Of a stretch of 64,000 nucleotides of DNA, positions 1-10,942 are shown one piece after another. Under the pieces are notes generated by a model, which saw only the letters and a program-made list of their open reading frames with translations, was not told where the DNA came from and ran no database searches. Location of the stretch: positions 31,348,322-31,412,321 of the forward strand of contig OX579638.1 of assembly GCA_951230915.1 (NCBI GenBank), written 5' to 3'. The DNA comes from Antitrichia curtipendula. Lineage: Eukaryota > Streptophyta > Bryopsida > Hypnales > Leucodontaceae. Positions within the stretch are counted from its first letter, which is position 1; every line of letters starts with the position of its first letter. The translations under genes were made by a program, and so were the position numbers.

Positions 1-549
1 CATCATTCTGTCAGAGGGAAGGCAGCTGCTGTCACAGCTCTTGAATGTTATGATAGTAGAAGTAACAACAATGTATTCAGTGGAAGATAAGGAAGTGACT
101 TTGCTTGTTGCTTTTCGGGGAAATAAGACATGAAGAATCAAGTATAAATAAGTAGTCAAATCACTCAAATGTTGAGCGGCAACTATCATGATTGCCTGCC
201 TAATTTGGCATCAATCCATCTTGTCAAAACAATCAGTAATACATGAAAAAATAGTAGAGAGGTGACCACCATAAATGAAACACTATTTTGATAATGCCCC
301 AAAATCAATGCAAAAACTCTTTTAACACCGAAATAATGTTGAAGAATTGGGTGTGACATAAACTATATTATATGATTAACAAGAAATGTAATGTCTCACC
401 GAGTCATTTGGATTAAGTATTAAAGACTCCCAGTCACTTGAATATAGAGGATAGCCTTCATATAACTTATTTCATTACACAAGAGATATTTATAGTTTGT
501 ACTGGAATATGAGAGTTTGCTAGCAAGGAAAGTGTTTTATGGACAGTAG
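1..549. other. AT-rich intergenic sequence
   Basis: I see no coding frame, tandem repeat or terminal repeat in this stretch. It ends at the TTAA that opens the first TIR element. Confidence 0.5.
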
Positions 550-1481
550 TTAACCCCTAAAGGACCAGCCTGCAGAATTTGGCAACATAAAAAAATTGGG
601 CAGGTACATGTGGCCAGAGATTTACAAATTTGAGGCTGAAATTTTAATAGAAGTTGTGGACGAGGAGTACCTTTCATTTGAACTAAATTTTATGACATTT
701 GGAAATACGAGTCAAAAGTTATGGCCTAATATGTTATTTTTTTTCTCAGCTGGGCAGTTAGGTCAGATCAGAAAAAATCACTTTTTTCATAAACAAAAAT
801 TTGAAACTGGTTTTCCAGAGCTATCTATACGTGGAAAGCTTTTAATCATTCCATTTTGACCAATGAGTCAAAAGTTATGAGGAGTTTTAGTTTGCGGGCA
901 GTTTTGGAATCTCTACTCTAAAATAAGCTTTGAAGTCTTTTATCTTACTCAATTTTCAATATTTTTGGAAAAAAATAAAATCATAGAATGTAGATTGTTT
1001 AATACAACATTTCAACCATTGGGATTGGCATTTTTCAATTTCATACATAAATTCTTAACAATTTAGTATTTTGAATCATTCTCTACTTCATTCTACTTAC
1101 TATTTTTTTTTTATATGTTGTACAATTCCAAATGATGTGAAATTTTCAAGCATGTAGCCAACTTGTTTAGAAAAAAGAATCCAAAGAAGCACCACCATTT
1201 TGGACATTTTTTCACAAAAAATTGAGCTTGTGAAGTGCAGCTGCCCTGTTTTTCACAGGGTTAAAAAAACAATTTCAGTGATTTTGAATGCTTATATCTT
1301 GCTATCCATGTGGTGGAAATTTCTGAAATTTTTACCACATATTCTCAAGTCAGCATACTACAAGATCCTACGGTTACATGAGTCACAAAAAAGTTTTTTT
1401 CAAAAATTTGGTACTTGTACTAAGAATGGCAGTTCTTGAGCGTTTTCAGTGAAAACATAGTCACAGAACTTTAGGGGTTAA
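550..1481 (+). mobile_element. TTAA-ended TIR element, copy 1 (piggyBac-like ends, non-autonomous)
   Basis: The element opens with TTAACCCCTAAAGGACC and closes with ACTTTAGGGGTTAA, so both ends are a TTAA followed by an inverted CCCCTAAAG. It is 932 bp counting both TTAA, almost the same length as the copy at 52027-52957 (931 bp). The two are collinear: the CCATTGG block near 1015 lies about 466 bp from the right end in both. No transposase is encoded; the 87-aa and 79-aa open frames inside are not conserved proteins. TTAA targets with CCC-initial ends are the hallmark of the piggyBac superfamily; that assignment is inferred from the ends only. Confidence 0.75.
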
Positions 1482-1733
1482 GCATATTGAATTTGGAGAA
1501 GAGATTCACCAGGGGGGTTTCTTGGATTGAAATTTAAAAATGAGAAAAACAGTCTTATTTTTATTTGAAGAATGTGATCCAAAACATAGGCTATTTTATT
1601 AGTATCTGTTCAACATTTTATGGAGAAAAGCTGAGGAAATATTGGTTTATGAACAATTTCATATTGAAGATCATTTGAGATGAAAAGTAGGTCATCAACA
1701 TCAAGGCCACTCATAATAAATAGGTGTGCCCTC

Positions 1734-2551
1734 TTATCCCTTGAATGATTTTGACTATGTTTTCACCAAAAACATCCCAAAATTGCCATTACTAGTACAA
1801 GTACCAAATTTTAGAAAAAATAAAATTCTAGACACATGTAACCAAAGGATCTTGTAATACACTAGATTGAGAAGATGTGGAAAAAATTTCAGAAATTTCC
1901 ACCATATAGGTTGCAAGATATTAGCATTTGATGTGACAAAAATCTTTTTTTGCAAAAAACCAGGCAGCTGCACTTCACAAGCTCACATTTGTATGAAAAA
2001 ATGTTCAAAATGATAATGCTTCTTTAGATTCATTCTTGAAGGCAAGTTTTCTACATGCTCAGAAAATTTCAGATCATTTGGAATTGTACAATATATAGAA
2101 AAAAAGTAGTAAGTAGAAGAAGTTGAGAATGATTCAAAATACTAAATTGTTAACAGTTTATTATGGAATTGAAAAATGTCAATCCCAATGGTTGTAATAT
2201 TGTAATAAACAATAGACACCTAATATTTTTAGTTTTTCCAAAAATATTGAAAATTGAATTAAAATACATATATATAAATCTAGAGAACCAATTTCAGTTT
2301 TTTATTTTTTTTTTTAAAAGATTTTTAAAGAAGTTTTTTTGTTGCCTGGATTGCCCACCAAACAATGAAAATTACATATCATATTATAACTTTTTAACTA
2401 TGTAGTCAAAATTGTTGGGCCTTAAAGCTACTCCTTAAACACATGTTGTGTGAAAATTTGAAAGAAAAAAAAGAAAAAAATTCATTTGTAGTAAGTTGCC
2501 CAAAATTGCTATGTGGCCAAAAAAATTGTAGTTTGGGCATTTAGGGGTTAA
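1734..2551 (-). mobile_element. TTAA-ended TIR element, copy 2, inverted and shortened
   Basis: This is the reverse complement of copy 1, 252 bp away from it. Its outer end is intact (TTTAGGGGTTAA at 2540-2551). Its inner end has decayed to TTATCCCTTGAA at 1734. Blocks around 1755-1973 and 2060-2205 match copy 1 in opposite orientation. Length is 818 bp, so internal DNA has been lost. Together, copies 1 and 2 form a large imperfect inverted repeat. Confidence 0.65.
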
Positions 2552-4284
2552 TTGATACATTAGTATCACACAAACACTAAGTAAAGCTTTGATTTAAGAA
2601 AAATTAATGAAAGAGCTTAGACCAAAGGTATAGCACTTGTTTGAGGCCATATAATGACTTTAGTAGTTGACAAACTTTGTGTTTATAATCTAGTATAATT
2701 TATTAACCTTAAGGTTGAAAAAATATAGTAATTTTTCCAAAGAGTAATCCATTGAAAAAGGCTATAATGACATCCATTTGATAGATGTAATAGTCCCAAA
2801 GGATAGCAAGGGCTAAGAAAAGTCTCAATGAAGTGGTTTTAAGAACAAGAAAAAAAAAATCCATTAAAGTCAATCATCTCTTAATGTTGGTGACCTTTCT
2901 TGGATAGGATCTATCTCAAATCCTAGGCACTGGAACATCTTCAAGAACTCCTAAACCCAACACAATGTTTGTGATGAAATAGTCCTCTTCCTTCACAAGA
3001 AGTTCTCTAATGGCTAAAAGATGCATTTTTAAAGCTTCTATAACTATTGTTGAAACCTAATCAAGAACTAAAAATAACTCAAAAAAGAGAGGATGGACCT
3101 ACTCTAAAGTTCTTCCCTAGTGCTATTCATGGCTCTACCTATTCCACTCCCCATAAGTTGGGCAGCTTGACCAACCACCTGTAAATCCAAACTTCAGAGG
3201 TTCAGTTCTAGGATGATTTTGCCCCTACAATCTCTATTTTCAAGGCAATGGTGTAGGTCCTTAAAATCACGCTTATACAACTTTATTTTTGCACCTCCCA
3301 AAATCACCTTTAGCACGGGTACTTTTAACCCTAAAAAGACACTACAAACTATTTCGATGTAATGGATGTTTTTACAAAGAGTCTCTACAACAATGACAAT
3401 TTGTTTTTCATCCTAAGAAAAATATCAAAGGAAGAGGGGGTCATGCGCCATAATATACTTTCAAATTTTGCCTCATTTAACCTTAAAACGTTGTTGAGGA
3501 TTCAAAACATCCTTTAGATGTCTAATCCTAGGTTTATAGAATGAAAAAATGAAATTCTTCATCCAATTTGTTTTTGGAAGTTTCTTGAGTACATTTTTAC
3601 ATAATAGTATTGCAAATTCCCTCAATATAGTATTATAAATTTTCTAAAGATGAAGATGCTCAATCCACAAATCACCCTTGTAGTCTATTTTGGCCATTTC
3701 TTGTTGTTTACGTTTGATGTGAATTTTAGTACTAAAAATGATATTTTTTGAATTTAAATCCAACTAATAAAATGAAGCTTATCAAGTTTAGTTTCTATTC
3801 CAATTATAATTTTTGGAAAATTTTCAAATTTGAATATTTTATAGCAATATGAACTTTGGGCTTGTAATTATGATATGTTGATTTTCTAGTTTCAGAGCGA
3901 CATGGTAGCTTTGGTTTATACCATAATATTATATACTACAATATACATTTATGGTAAAAAAATTCAGATTTTCCAAATATATTCTATGTTTGATATGAAT
4001 TTTCTTCATTTTTTCTTAGAAAACTAACAATAATTTCAAATTTTCCAAATTTTTTGAAAATTCTATAACTTGTATTAGACATATGATTTCATCTCTAAAA
4101 AAATAAATGTTTCATTCTAGTTACAAAATGGCAGTAAATAGAGTGATGGATAAGGAGGCTTAAAATTAGTGGTCATAGGTCTGTCCTTCTAAGGTAAAAA
4201 AACTTTTAACTTTTTTTCGAAGGAATGATTCTAACTTTTAAAGGATGGATTGGTGACTGTGAAAATCATCCCTTTGGATAGTGT
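2552..4284. other. Intergenic, no gene seen
   Basis: AT-rich sequence with short frames only. Nothing here resembles a known protein or a structural RNA that I can recognise. Confidence 0.4.
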
Positions 4285-4455
4285 AGGAATCATTGGCTTA
4301 AAAAAATGCAAAAGTACTAATTGAAAGTCAAACTATTGTAGAAGACCTTCCTTTTTGACAACAAAATTCTGAGGGTGAATAGTTGCACTTTTGTCCTTCA
4401 TAGAAAGATTCTCTGTCATTCATCGAACACAAAACGTCCATAGCGTTGTTTATGG
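4285..4455 (+). repeat. Dispersed ~180-bp repeat, copy 1 of 4
   Basis: It shares an ordered set of words with 25460-25645, 25665-25835 and 51660-51855: a TTGGCTTAAAAAAATG-like start, TGTAGAAGACCTTCC, a GATGAATAGTTGCACTT-like core, GATTCTCTGTCATTCAT and a closing GGGTTAAAG-like word. It has no terminal inverted repeats and no reading frame. It may be a fragment of a larger unknown element. Confidence 0.55.
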
Positions 4456-4464
4456 GCTAAAGAA

Positions 4465-5307
4465 GGATAGTTGCAAGAAACACTTGTCCTATTCTTTGTA
4501 CCCTTGCCCTTGGATGGGTACTTTTTGGCTCATAACTTTTGCATACTTTGTCCGGTTGGCGTGAAATTCGGAGTAAAGGTAGATACAAAAGTTTCAAACA
4601 TTCTGTAACGTTTTGAATTTTAAAATTAGATGTTTATTTTTAAGCTACCCCCAATTGGGTGTCTACCTTGGACATTTGGGGGGGGGGGGGGGGGGATTTA
4701 GTCCTATTTTCGACCCAAAAATGCAAATTGAAAGCCACAATTTGGACATGAGGGAGGTTTAGGGTCCTTACAAGGATTGACAACAAGATTTTGTGAAAAA
4801 AAGAATACTAGAGTTGCTCACAAAGGCTCAATGTGACCATCCTTTGCACAGAAGTCCTAAAGAGGGAAAAAAAATTCCTAAAGAATTTTTTGGTGCAATG
4901 AGAGGCTTTCGTTGTCAATAAAAATGGCTTTTGGGAGGGAGAATTTTTGAATCTATTTTCCATTTTTTTTAAATGAAAAGGAACACAGATCCTTTTTCTG
5001 CTATTTTCTGGCATTTTCGAACGACAATGCCTTTGGTAGTATCCCGCAACAGTCTACAAAACTATTGAGTACTCGTAAGTGCTCCGCAGCAAGACCTCAT
5101 TTTCGTATGCCCCCCCTGCTTTAATGCATTTATTGTTGGACCCACCACTTGTCAAAATTGCAACCCAATTGAAATTCAAAACCAACGGTAGAGATTGTTG
5201 TTGTAGCGCATTGGCGCAGTACTTGTAGTATCAATAGTACTGCCAGTCCTATGCTTCAAAAATGCGTTTTTGGTCCAAGAACTGTGAAGTGTTTCTTGCA
5301 ACTACCC
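4465..5307 (+). mobile_element. TIR element with (G)GGTAGTTGCAAGAAACACTT ends, copy 1
   Basis: The left end reads GGATAGTTGCAAGAAACACT and the right end is its inverse, AGTGTTTCTTGCAACTACCC. The 843-bp body is homologous in the opposite orientation to 48461-49238. For example, both contain a TGGCTCATAACTTTTGC block and a block around TCTACCTTGGACATTTGG. There is no coding capacity. I cannot find a target duplication for this copy. The superfamily is unknown. Confidence 0.6.
4678..4695 (+). repeat. Poly-G run, 18 bases
   Basis: An uninterrupted run of G inside the TIR element at 4465-5307. The homologous position in the other copy lacks the long run, so this is a local expansion or a sequencing-sensitive homopolymer. 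Confidence 0.9.
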
Positions 5308-6775
5308 TAGTATAGTGGAGTTTTTGAGTAGATATGCACCACTTGGAAATAGAAAGCTCCTTTCTAAGCAACTATAGAATTTTCAAGAAAAAAAGATGTT
5401 AAATCCATAGATTGCAAACTCACAATGCTTTTTCTATTCTATTTGGTAGTTTTTACGTCTTTGTTCTTCATTTGAATTTTAGCCTTTAAAATTATTTTTT
5501 TTGAATTTGAGACCAACTAATGACATTAAGCTTACCAAGTTTAATTTTAATTTGAAATTTCTAAAATTAAATATTTTATTTCTATTTTAAGCTTTGGACC
5601 TATAACCTAGATCTATTGAGTTTTTACATATAAAAAATGATACAAAAATGTGGTTTGGGACATGATGTTCTATATTACAATATGCATCCATGGTAAAAAA
5701 ATTATATTCATTAAGTTTATTTTATTTTTGGTCAAAAATCATGTAAATTTCAAATTTTTCCAAAATAATCTGAAACTTTCATGACTTATCTAGAAGACAT
5801 ATAATTTCTTCTTTGAAAAAAGAATTGCATGCAAATTTAGTTGCAAATGGACCATACATAGTAAAAGGTTTTGAAATTTGATCACATGATTATAGGTTTT
5901 GTCTTTAAAGGTTGAAAGTTGGCTTTTATAGGTCGCATAAGAGTATAGGGGTCCCCAAACATTATTGAAGATCCAAGAATATAAGTTCAAAACAAGGAAT
6001 CATTCCTAGTATAAACCAAGTATACTGGAGCAGACTTCCAGATATAAAAATTAGCCAACAATGCAAAAAGGGCAAAAATAATGGAATTATGTATAGAAAT
6101 GTGCAATAGTTGTAAGATGAAAATCAAAATTGTTTGGACGACAAAATTTTAGAGAGAAACTCATGAAAAGTGGGAGGTATAACTTTTTATTATTTCTAAA
6201 GGACTATTTTTAACAACTAACTTTAACATTTTGGTTGCTTTTAGTTTGGCAACAAGGCAAAGCTATATCTAAATTGTAATTTTTTCCTACCTATATTGAA
6301 AGTGAAATTATCATGAAATTCAATGAAAGCAATTTCAACATTGGAAAACTCAAAAATTCTATTTCAATTCCAACAAAATATAGAAGTTTGTTCGTAGACT
6401 TCTTCATCCCTAAATCCTAAACATTCTTTTCTATAAAGAAATGTCATTTTGTTTAAATTCAATCATTATTTAATTTGTTTTGGATGAATGAGAAATTATT
6501 TGGACAAAACTTTATCCCAAAGCACCATTTGTCTTTGATCATGCATCATCAAGAATAGGAACTTGAGTGAGTTACTCATTAGTGAAGCCAAATGGTAAAA
6601 AACTCATACAGTTGAGTTTACGGCTATTTAAATTTAAAAAATAAATTTAAACTAAGTTTAATTATTCATAACTATACTATGAAACATTGTTGTGATTTCA
6701 ATGACTTCTTGAGCCCAACTTTAATGTGAGCTAGGCTTGTGTTCAACATTTTGAAATAGTGAATAGAAGCACACA
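5308..6775. other. Intergenic, no gene seen
   Basis: AT-rich sequence without a convincing frame. The block at 5430-5760 resembles 3690-4090 and 41650-42030. Shared words include GAATTTGAGACCAACTAATGA-like sequence and AAATTTC-rich runs. So it is part of another dispersed repeat whose limits I cannot define. Confidence 0.4.
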
Positions 6776-7995
6776 TTAACTCTCAAGGTTCATATTCCTA
6801 AATAGGGTCTTCAAGATTTTGGGCAAGTTCTAGTGATGTAAGATTTTTTTGAAATTGTCTAAAATTGTTTTTAGAGATCAAATAATGTACTATCTTTGTG
6901 GAAATATAAAATTTATTTCATTTTGTACCTAGGAGAAACAACTATGCCCTCATAATTCATCACAAAATGTTTGATTTTGGATAGCAAAAAACACACATAA
7001 AAAGTCAAAATTTAATATTTATGTTTTTTATTTTATAAAAAATATTTATCATTTCTGTAAATATATGATTCATTTCATTTGGATAAGTGATGTGAAAGTT
7101 ATATGGTGCCTTATATTGCATGTAGTTAGAAAATTGTCTTGAAAAAATAATGTTTAGAATTTGTTTCTGAACTCAATTCTCACAATTTTTCAAAAGTAAA
7201 ACATCTTTAGGGTGTAGATTATTTACTACAATAATTTGACCATTAGGATATATATATTTCAATTCCATTTTAGAACTATTAAGAATATTATATTTCCTTC
7301 CATCTTATGCCTACTTCTAAAAATGTAAATTATTAATTAATTTAAAAAAAAAAAAATTCCTTATATTTTCAATCTAATTCCTCATTGTTTAGATTTAAAA
7401 ATTCAAAACTTTGTAGTTCAAAAAATTAAAGTTAAGAGGATTCAAGTTTTGAAAGTCTAAAAAAATGTAATTATGCAAACTAGAAAAAACAACAATTGGC
7501 CATTTTGTGACACATTGGTGTGCTTGTAACATGCTTGTGTTTGAGAGTAATTCCTACTTTCAATGTTGTAGTATGGACTGACAATCATTTATTTGTCAAG
7601 ACTGCTAAGACACTTGGTGCAAAATCAAGTTTTTTTGCTCCAATAGCTTCCATGAGCCCAAGTGGCATTTGTCTCTAAGCCTCCTACCAAATTTGAATTG
7701 TCAATGTGAACTGGACTAATTGTACCTTCTTCCTTGGTTTTTAAATTTGATTGGCGCTATTTTTTGGAGAAAAAGAAGGGAAATTTTTTTTTACTTACAC
7801 TTTGAGCACTAATACTTTACAATCTACATTGTCAAAGTGTATGAAATTTCTACATATTCTCATACATGTCTTGTGCAAGATCTTGTGGTTGAATATGCAA
7901 AAAAGGTAGTTGTCTTTCATTGTAGCTCTTTGCACTAGAAATGACACTTTTGAAGTGTTTTTAGGTGAAATGTAGTCATGAACTTTTGGGGTTAA
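6776..7995 (+). mobile_element. TTAA-ended TIR element, copy 3, degenerate and enlarged
   Basis: It starts TTAACTCTCAAGGTTC and ends TTTTGGGGTTAA, both decayed versions of the family termini. Internal blocks follow the family order: a GATTTTGGGCAAG word near the left end, GATTCATTTCATTTGGAT near 7067, an ACCATTAGGAT block near 7239, and the terminal block with ATGACACTTTTGAAGTG. At 1220 bp it is about 290 bp longer than copies 1 and 4, so it has gained sequence. Confidence 0.6.
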
Positions 7996-9383
7996 TTAAT
8001 ACTCACTTTGTTTGAATTTTATCTTCTAAAATGCAAAATAGAGCAATGCAAAAAATTGGTTTTTAATCCTCTATTTATTTCAATGAAAACATCCACTCAA
8101 TTTGGTAGTCAATTTAACAACAAAATCTATTTTGTTTGAACCAAAATTTTCTCAACTTTTTAGAAAACCTGATTTTTTCCATGTAATTCTCTTATATTTG
8201 TTTATATTCAGCATTTAAAGAACTTGTATTCTAACCATAATGAGTTATAATTTTGGATGATTTCTTGTTCAAAATAGAACAAAATGTTTTGAATTAGGCA
8301 TGAAAATAATTAGTTTTTTCTCCTATACCAAATTAAATGAAACCATATCCAACATTTAAATCACAATATTGTGCATAATTTACTAAGAATGATAAGAAGT
8401 GGTGGTAGTGATAGGAGACTTTGAAGCTCATATGCAATGAGCAACTGCTTGGATGTTTTCTTGTTTTTTTTGATGTGTCTAGACAAGTTTCGTTGCAGAT
8501 TTCTATGTAACCAGTCAAGATTTGCGTGTGAACTTGACCTTCGCGACTGTAAGCTTAGAAACGCAAATGTGGTGCAGCTCTGCGTACTTCAGATTCTGGA
8601 GTCAAATGAACAATTTTGGTGCTCAAATTCACACTGATACAACAGTGATTTTAAAATTCCACTCAGTTCAGTCAGGTGGCTTTTCTGTGACAGACCCTGT
8701 TATCAAGGTTCAACGCTTTCCGTTCCGTATTAGCTTATACTGCAGGCAACTAACAATCAAAGCCTGACGGAATCAGTGCTCCGCAGATTGCAGAAATATT
8801 AGACAAGCTGATCAAATCCTGCGAAGTTCAGTATCATGCACTAACACTCGAAGAATACACAACGAGCTTAGAATTAACATGCATACAAATATCAAATTAA
8901 AAAGTACTAATTACTTTTAGAAAATCAATCGCAAAGCCAGGCATCGAGAAAGCCTTACCACCACTCATCCGCGAACTTACCGCCCGCCTAGGCCACTTCG
9001 AAAGTCCAGCTTCCCAGAATCCTCCACTCCAACTCTTAAAGTGCGTTGCAACCATCCGTGCATCACTCGCCTAGGATTTAGTCTTGTCATGTAAGCAAGA
9101 AATTGGCTGAAAACGAACAAGATGTTTGATCTGGCTAGTGGGAGCCTCAACCGTTGAGAAAACCCTTACTGCGGAGCAAAAAGGCGAAGGGCTTGGGTCT
9201 GGAACAAGTGAGCCAGGCGTGGTGATAAAAGGACCAGGCGGAGCAAAACGCGGCAAAGAAATCATGGGAACCAATCAACATCAGCAACCCCTCTAGGAAT
9301 CGCTCAAAAAACAAAACCCTAATTCACAAGACTGTCGTTCTGCACAGAGCTGGAGACTCACAACTCTCCCGTCGTCCATAGCT
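7996..9383. other. Upstream region of the fibrillin gene
   Basis: From about 8500 the sequence becomes less AT-rich and repeat-free, which suggests promoter and 5' leader of the fibrillin gene that starts at 9384. Several short overlapping frames on both strands have no recognisable product. I cannot point to a TATA box with confidence. Confidence 0.4.
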
Positions 9384-10942
9384 ATGGCACTCGCTACTTC
9401 TTTCTGTGCCGACCTCTTGTGCCGCCCACCTGCCATGAAACAGAAACTTTCCACCCTCGCTGTCTGCCGCGTTAGTTCTTCTTCTGAGTCGCGCCAGGCG
9501 CAAACCAGGCTTGCCCGCGACGACTTACTGGGTCTCATCGCGACGGAAGAGCGCGGCCTGAAGACGCAGCAACAGGGCAGCAAGCGGGCGCAGATTTTGA
9601 AGGCCATCGAGGCGCTGGGAGTGGAGTGCAGCGAGCAGATCACCACGGACGCGAGGTTGAGCGGCACTTGGCGGATGCTGTGGACCACGGAGAAAGAACA
9701 GTTGTTCATCGTGGAGAAAGCGCCACTGTTGGGCACTCAAGCGGGTGACATTTTGCAGGTAGGCTTACAATTCCTTCTGCAATTACTATCTATTGCTTCA
9801 GCTCCTATCAATCCTTCAATCTGCCTGCCACGCAAACTGCAAGGACAGCGAGTCTAATCTACTTTGCTGTTTAGTGTGCTCATGGTTGAGGCATTAAGGA
9901 ATTGGCGTGCTATCATCTGTCGTTACGAGAATGGGATACTCCTTAGTTTTAGTATTGTTATTATCGTTGTTATTGTTGTTCCTCCGCAGGTGATCAATGT
10001 GCAGATAGGAACCCTAAACAATGTCGTTGCATTTCCACCCTCCGACTCGTTTAGATCGAGGCATTAGGAAATTAACATGCTGTGATCTCTTGTGGGGTTA
10101 GCTGAGGAAGACGTAGTAACGAGAATGGGATACTCCGTAGTGTTAGTTCTGTTCTTATCGTTGTTATTGTTGTGCCTTCGCAGGTGATCGATATGCAGAG
10201 AGGAACTCTAAACAATGTTATTACATTTCCACCCTCCGGCTCGTTCGTGGTGGACTCGACGATTGAGGTCGTGTCCTCCCAGCGTGTGAATTTCAGGTTC
10301 GCTCCGCCGGCCTTGCTTGCTTCCTGCTCCTGGATGCAAAGTGCAACATGATTCTGCGTCCATGTGGGGAGTTAACAAGACATGTGGGACTGCATTCATA
10401 TGTACAATAATGGATCCCAGCGTGGATTGGGCCGCAATGGCAGGTTCATCAGGGCAGCACTCTTCGTGAACGGTCGGAGGTTTGCAGTTCCGCCTTTTGG
10501 AAAAGGCTGGTAAGTTAAGTCGTCGTCTACTCGTTTGGTATTACGTTATGGTGTTGAATTGAGTCTGTACACAGAATTCAGATTCTTGACTACTATGTAA
10601 GGCCTCTAGTCATGGGTTGATTATGGATACACCTGTTTTCAACACTTTGAACATTAATAGTTTATTCATACAATGTCCAATAAATGCTTGCAAAGAGAAT
10701 CTAGACTCCTTGTGGCTCCCGAGAAGATCCAACAAAAGCTGAATAATATGAACCGTTCTCAAATGATTTTTCGGACAATTTTAGGTGTAGTTACCTTACT
10801 AATGTGGCTGTGGCTGTGGCTGTGCTGCAGGTTTGAGTCGATTTATCTGGACGAGAGCATTCGGGTGGCGAAGGACATCCGCGGGGATTACCTTGTGGTG
10901 GATCGAGCGCCTTACGATTGGGCTCCAACACCCGCCAGCTAA
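9384..10942 (+). CDS. Plastid fibrillin / plastid-lipid-associated (PAP) family protein, four exons
   Basis: The predicted product is 221 residues. Exons are 9384-9758, 10184-10296, 10444-10509 and 10831-10942; all introns are GT-AG and the frame is kept throughout. Fibrillins bind plastoglobules or thylakoids and carry lipophilic molecules. Residues 1 to about 45 are rich in Ser, Arg and Ala with few acids, as in a chloroplast transit peptide. The PAP domain follows: GTWRMLWTTEKEQLF, then the GTLNNVITFPPSGSF block, VNFRF, PPFGKGW and the C-terminal VAKDIRGDYLVVDRAPY. These motifs and the length fit the small fibrillins related to Arabidopsis At4g00030 (FBN9/PAP11 type); the subgroup is from memory. 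The in-frame TGA and TAA seen after 10330 lie in the 147-bp second intron, so the gene looks intact. Intron 1 contains a duplicated piece of exon 2. Confidence 0.88.
9888..10250 (+). repeat. Tandem duplication of intron 1 end plus start of fibrillin exon 2
   Basis: Unit 1 (9888-10056) and unit 2 (10058-10250) both begin GAGGCATTA and share ACGAGAATGGGATACTCC, a polypyrimidine tract, a CAG acceptor and the first ~60 bases of exon 2. Unit 2 has 24 extra bases in its intron part. The duplicated acceptor in unit 1 is at 9987-9989 and its exon-like piece at 9990-10050 encodes a close variant of the real exon, then runs into a stop. Unit 2 is the functional exon. Confidence 0.85.

Noticed and set aside
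1200..1973. Similar small proteins on opposite strands at 1200-1439 and 1755-1973.
   Set aside because: The similarity comes from the two inverted TTAA elements; the frames are not kept in the 52 kb copy.
9293..9736. 147-aa minus-strand frame over the first fibrillin exon.
   Set aside because: Antisense shadow of a GC-rich exon; no recognisable domain.
10345..10400. In-frame TGA and TAA after VNFRF in the fibrillin gene, first read as a nonsense mutation.
   Set aside because: A 147-bp GT-AG intron (10297-10443) removes them and restores the family motif up to PPFGKGW.
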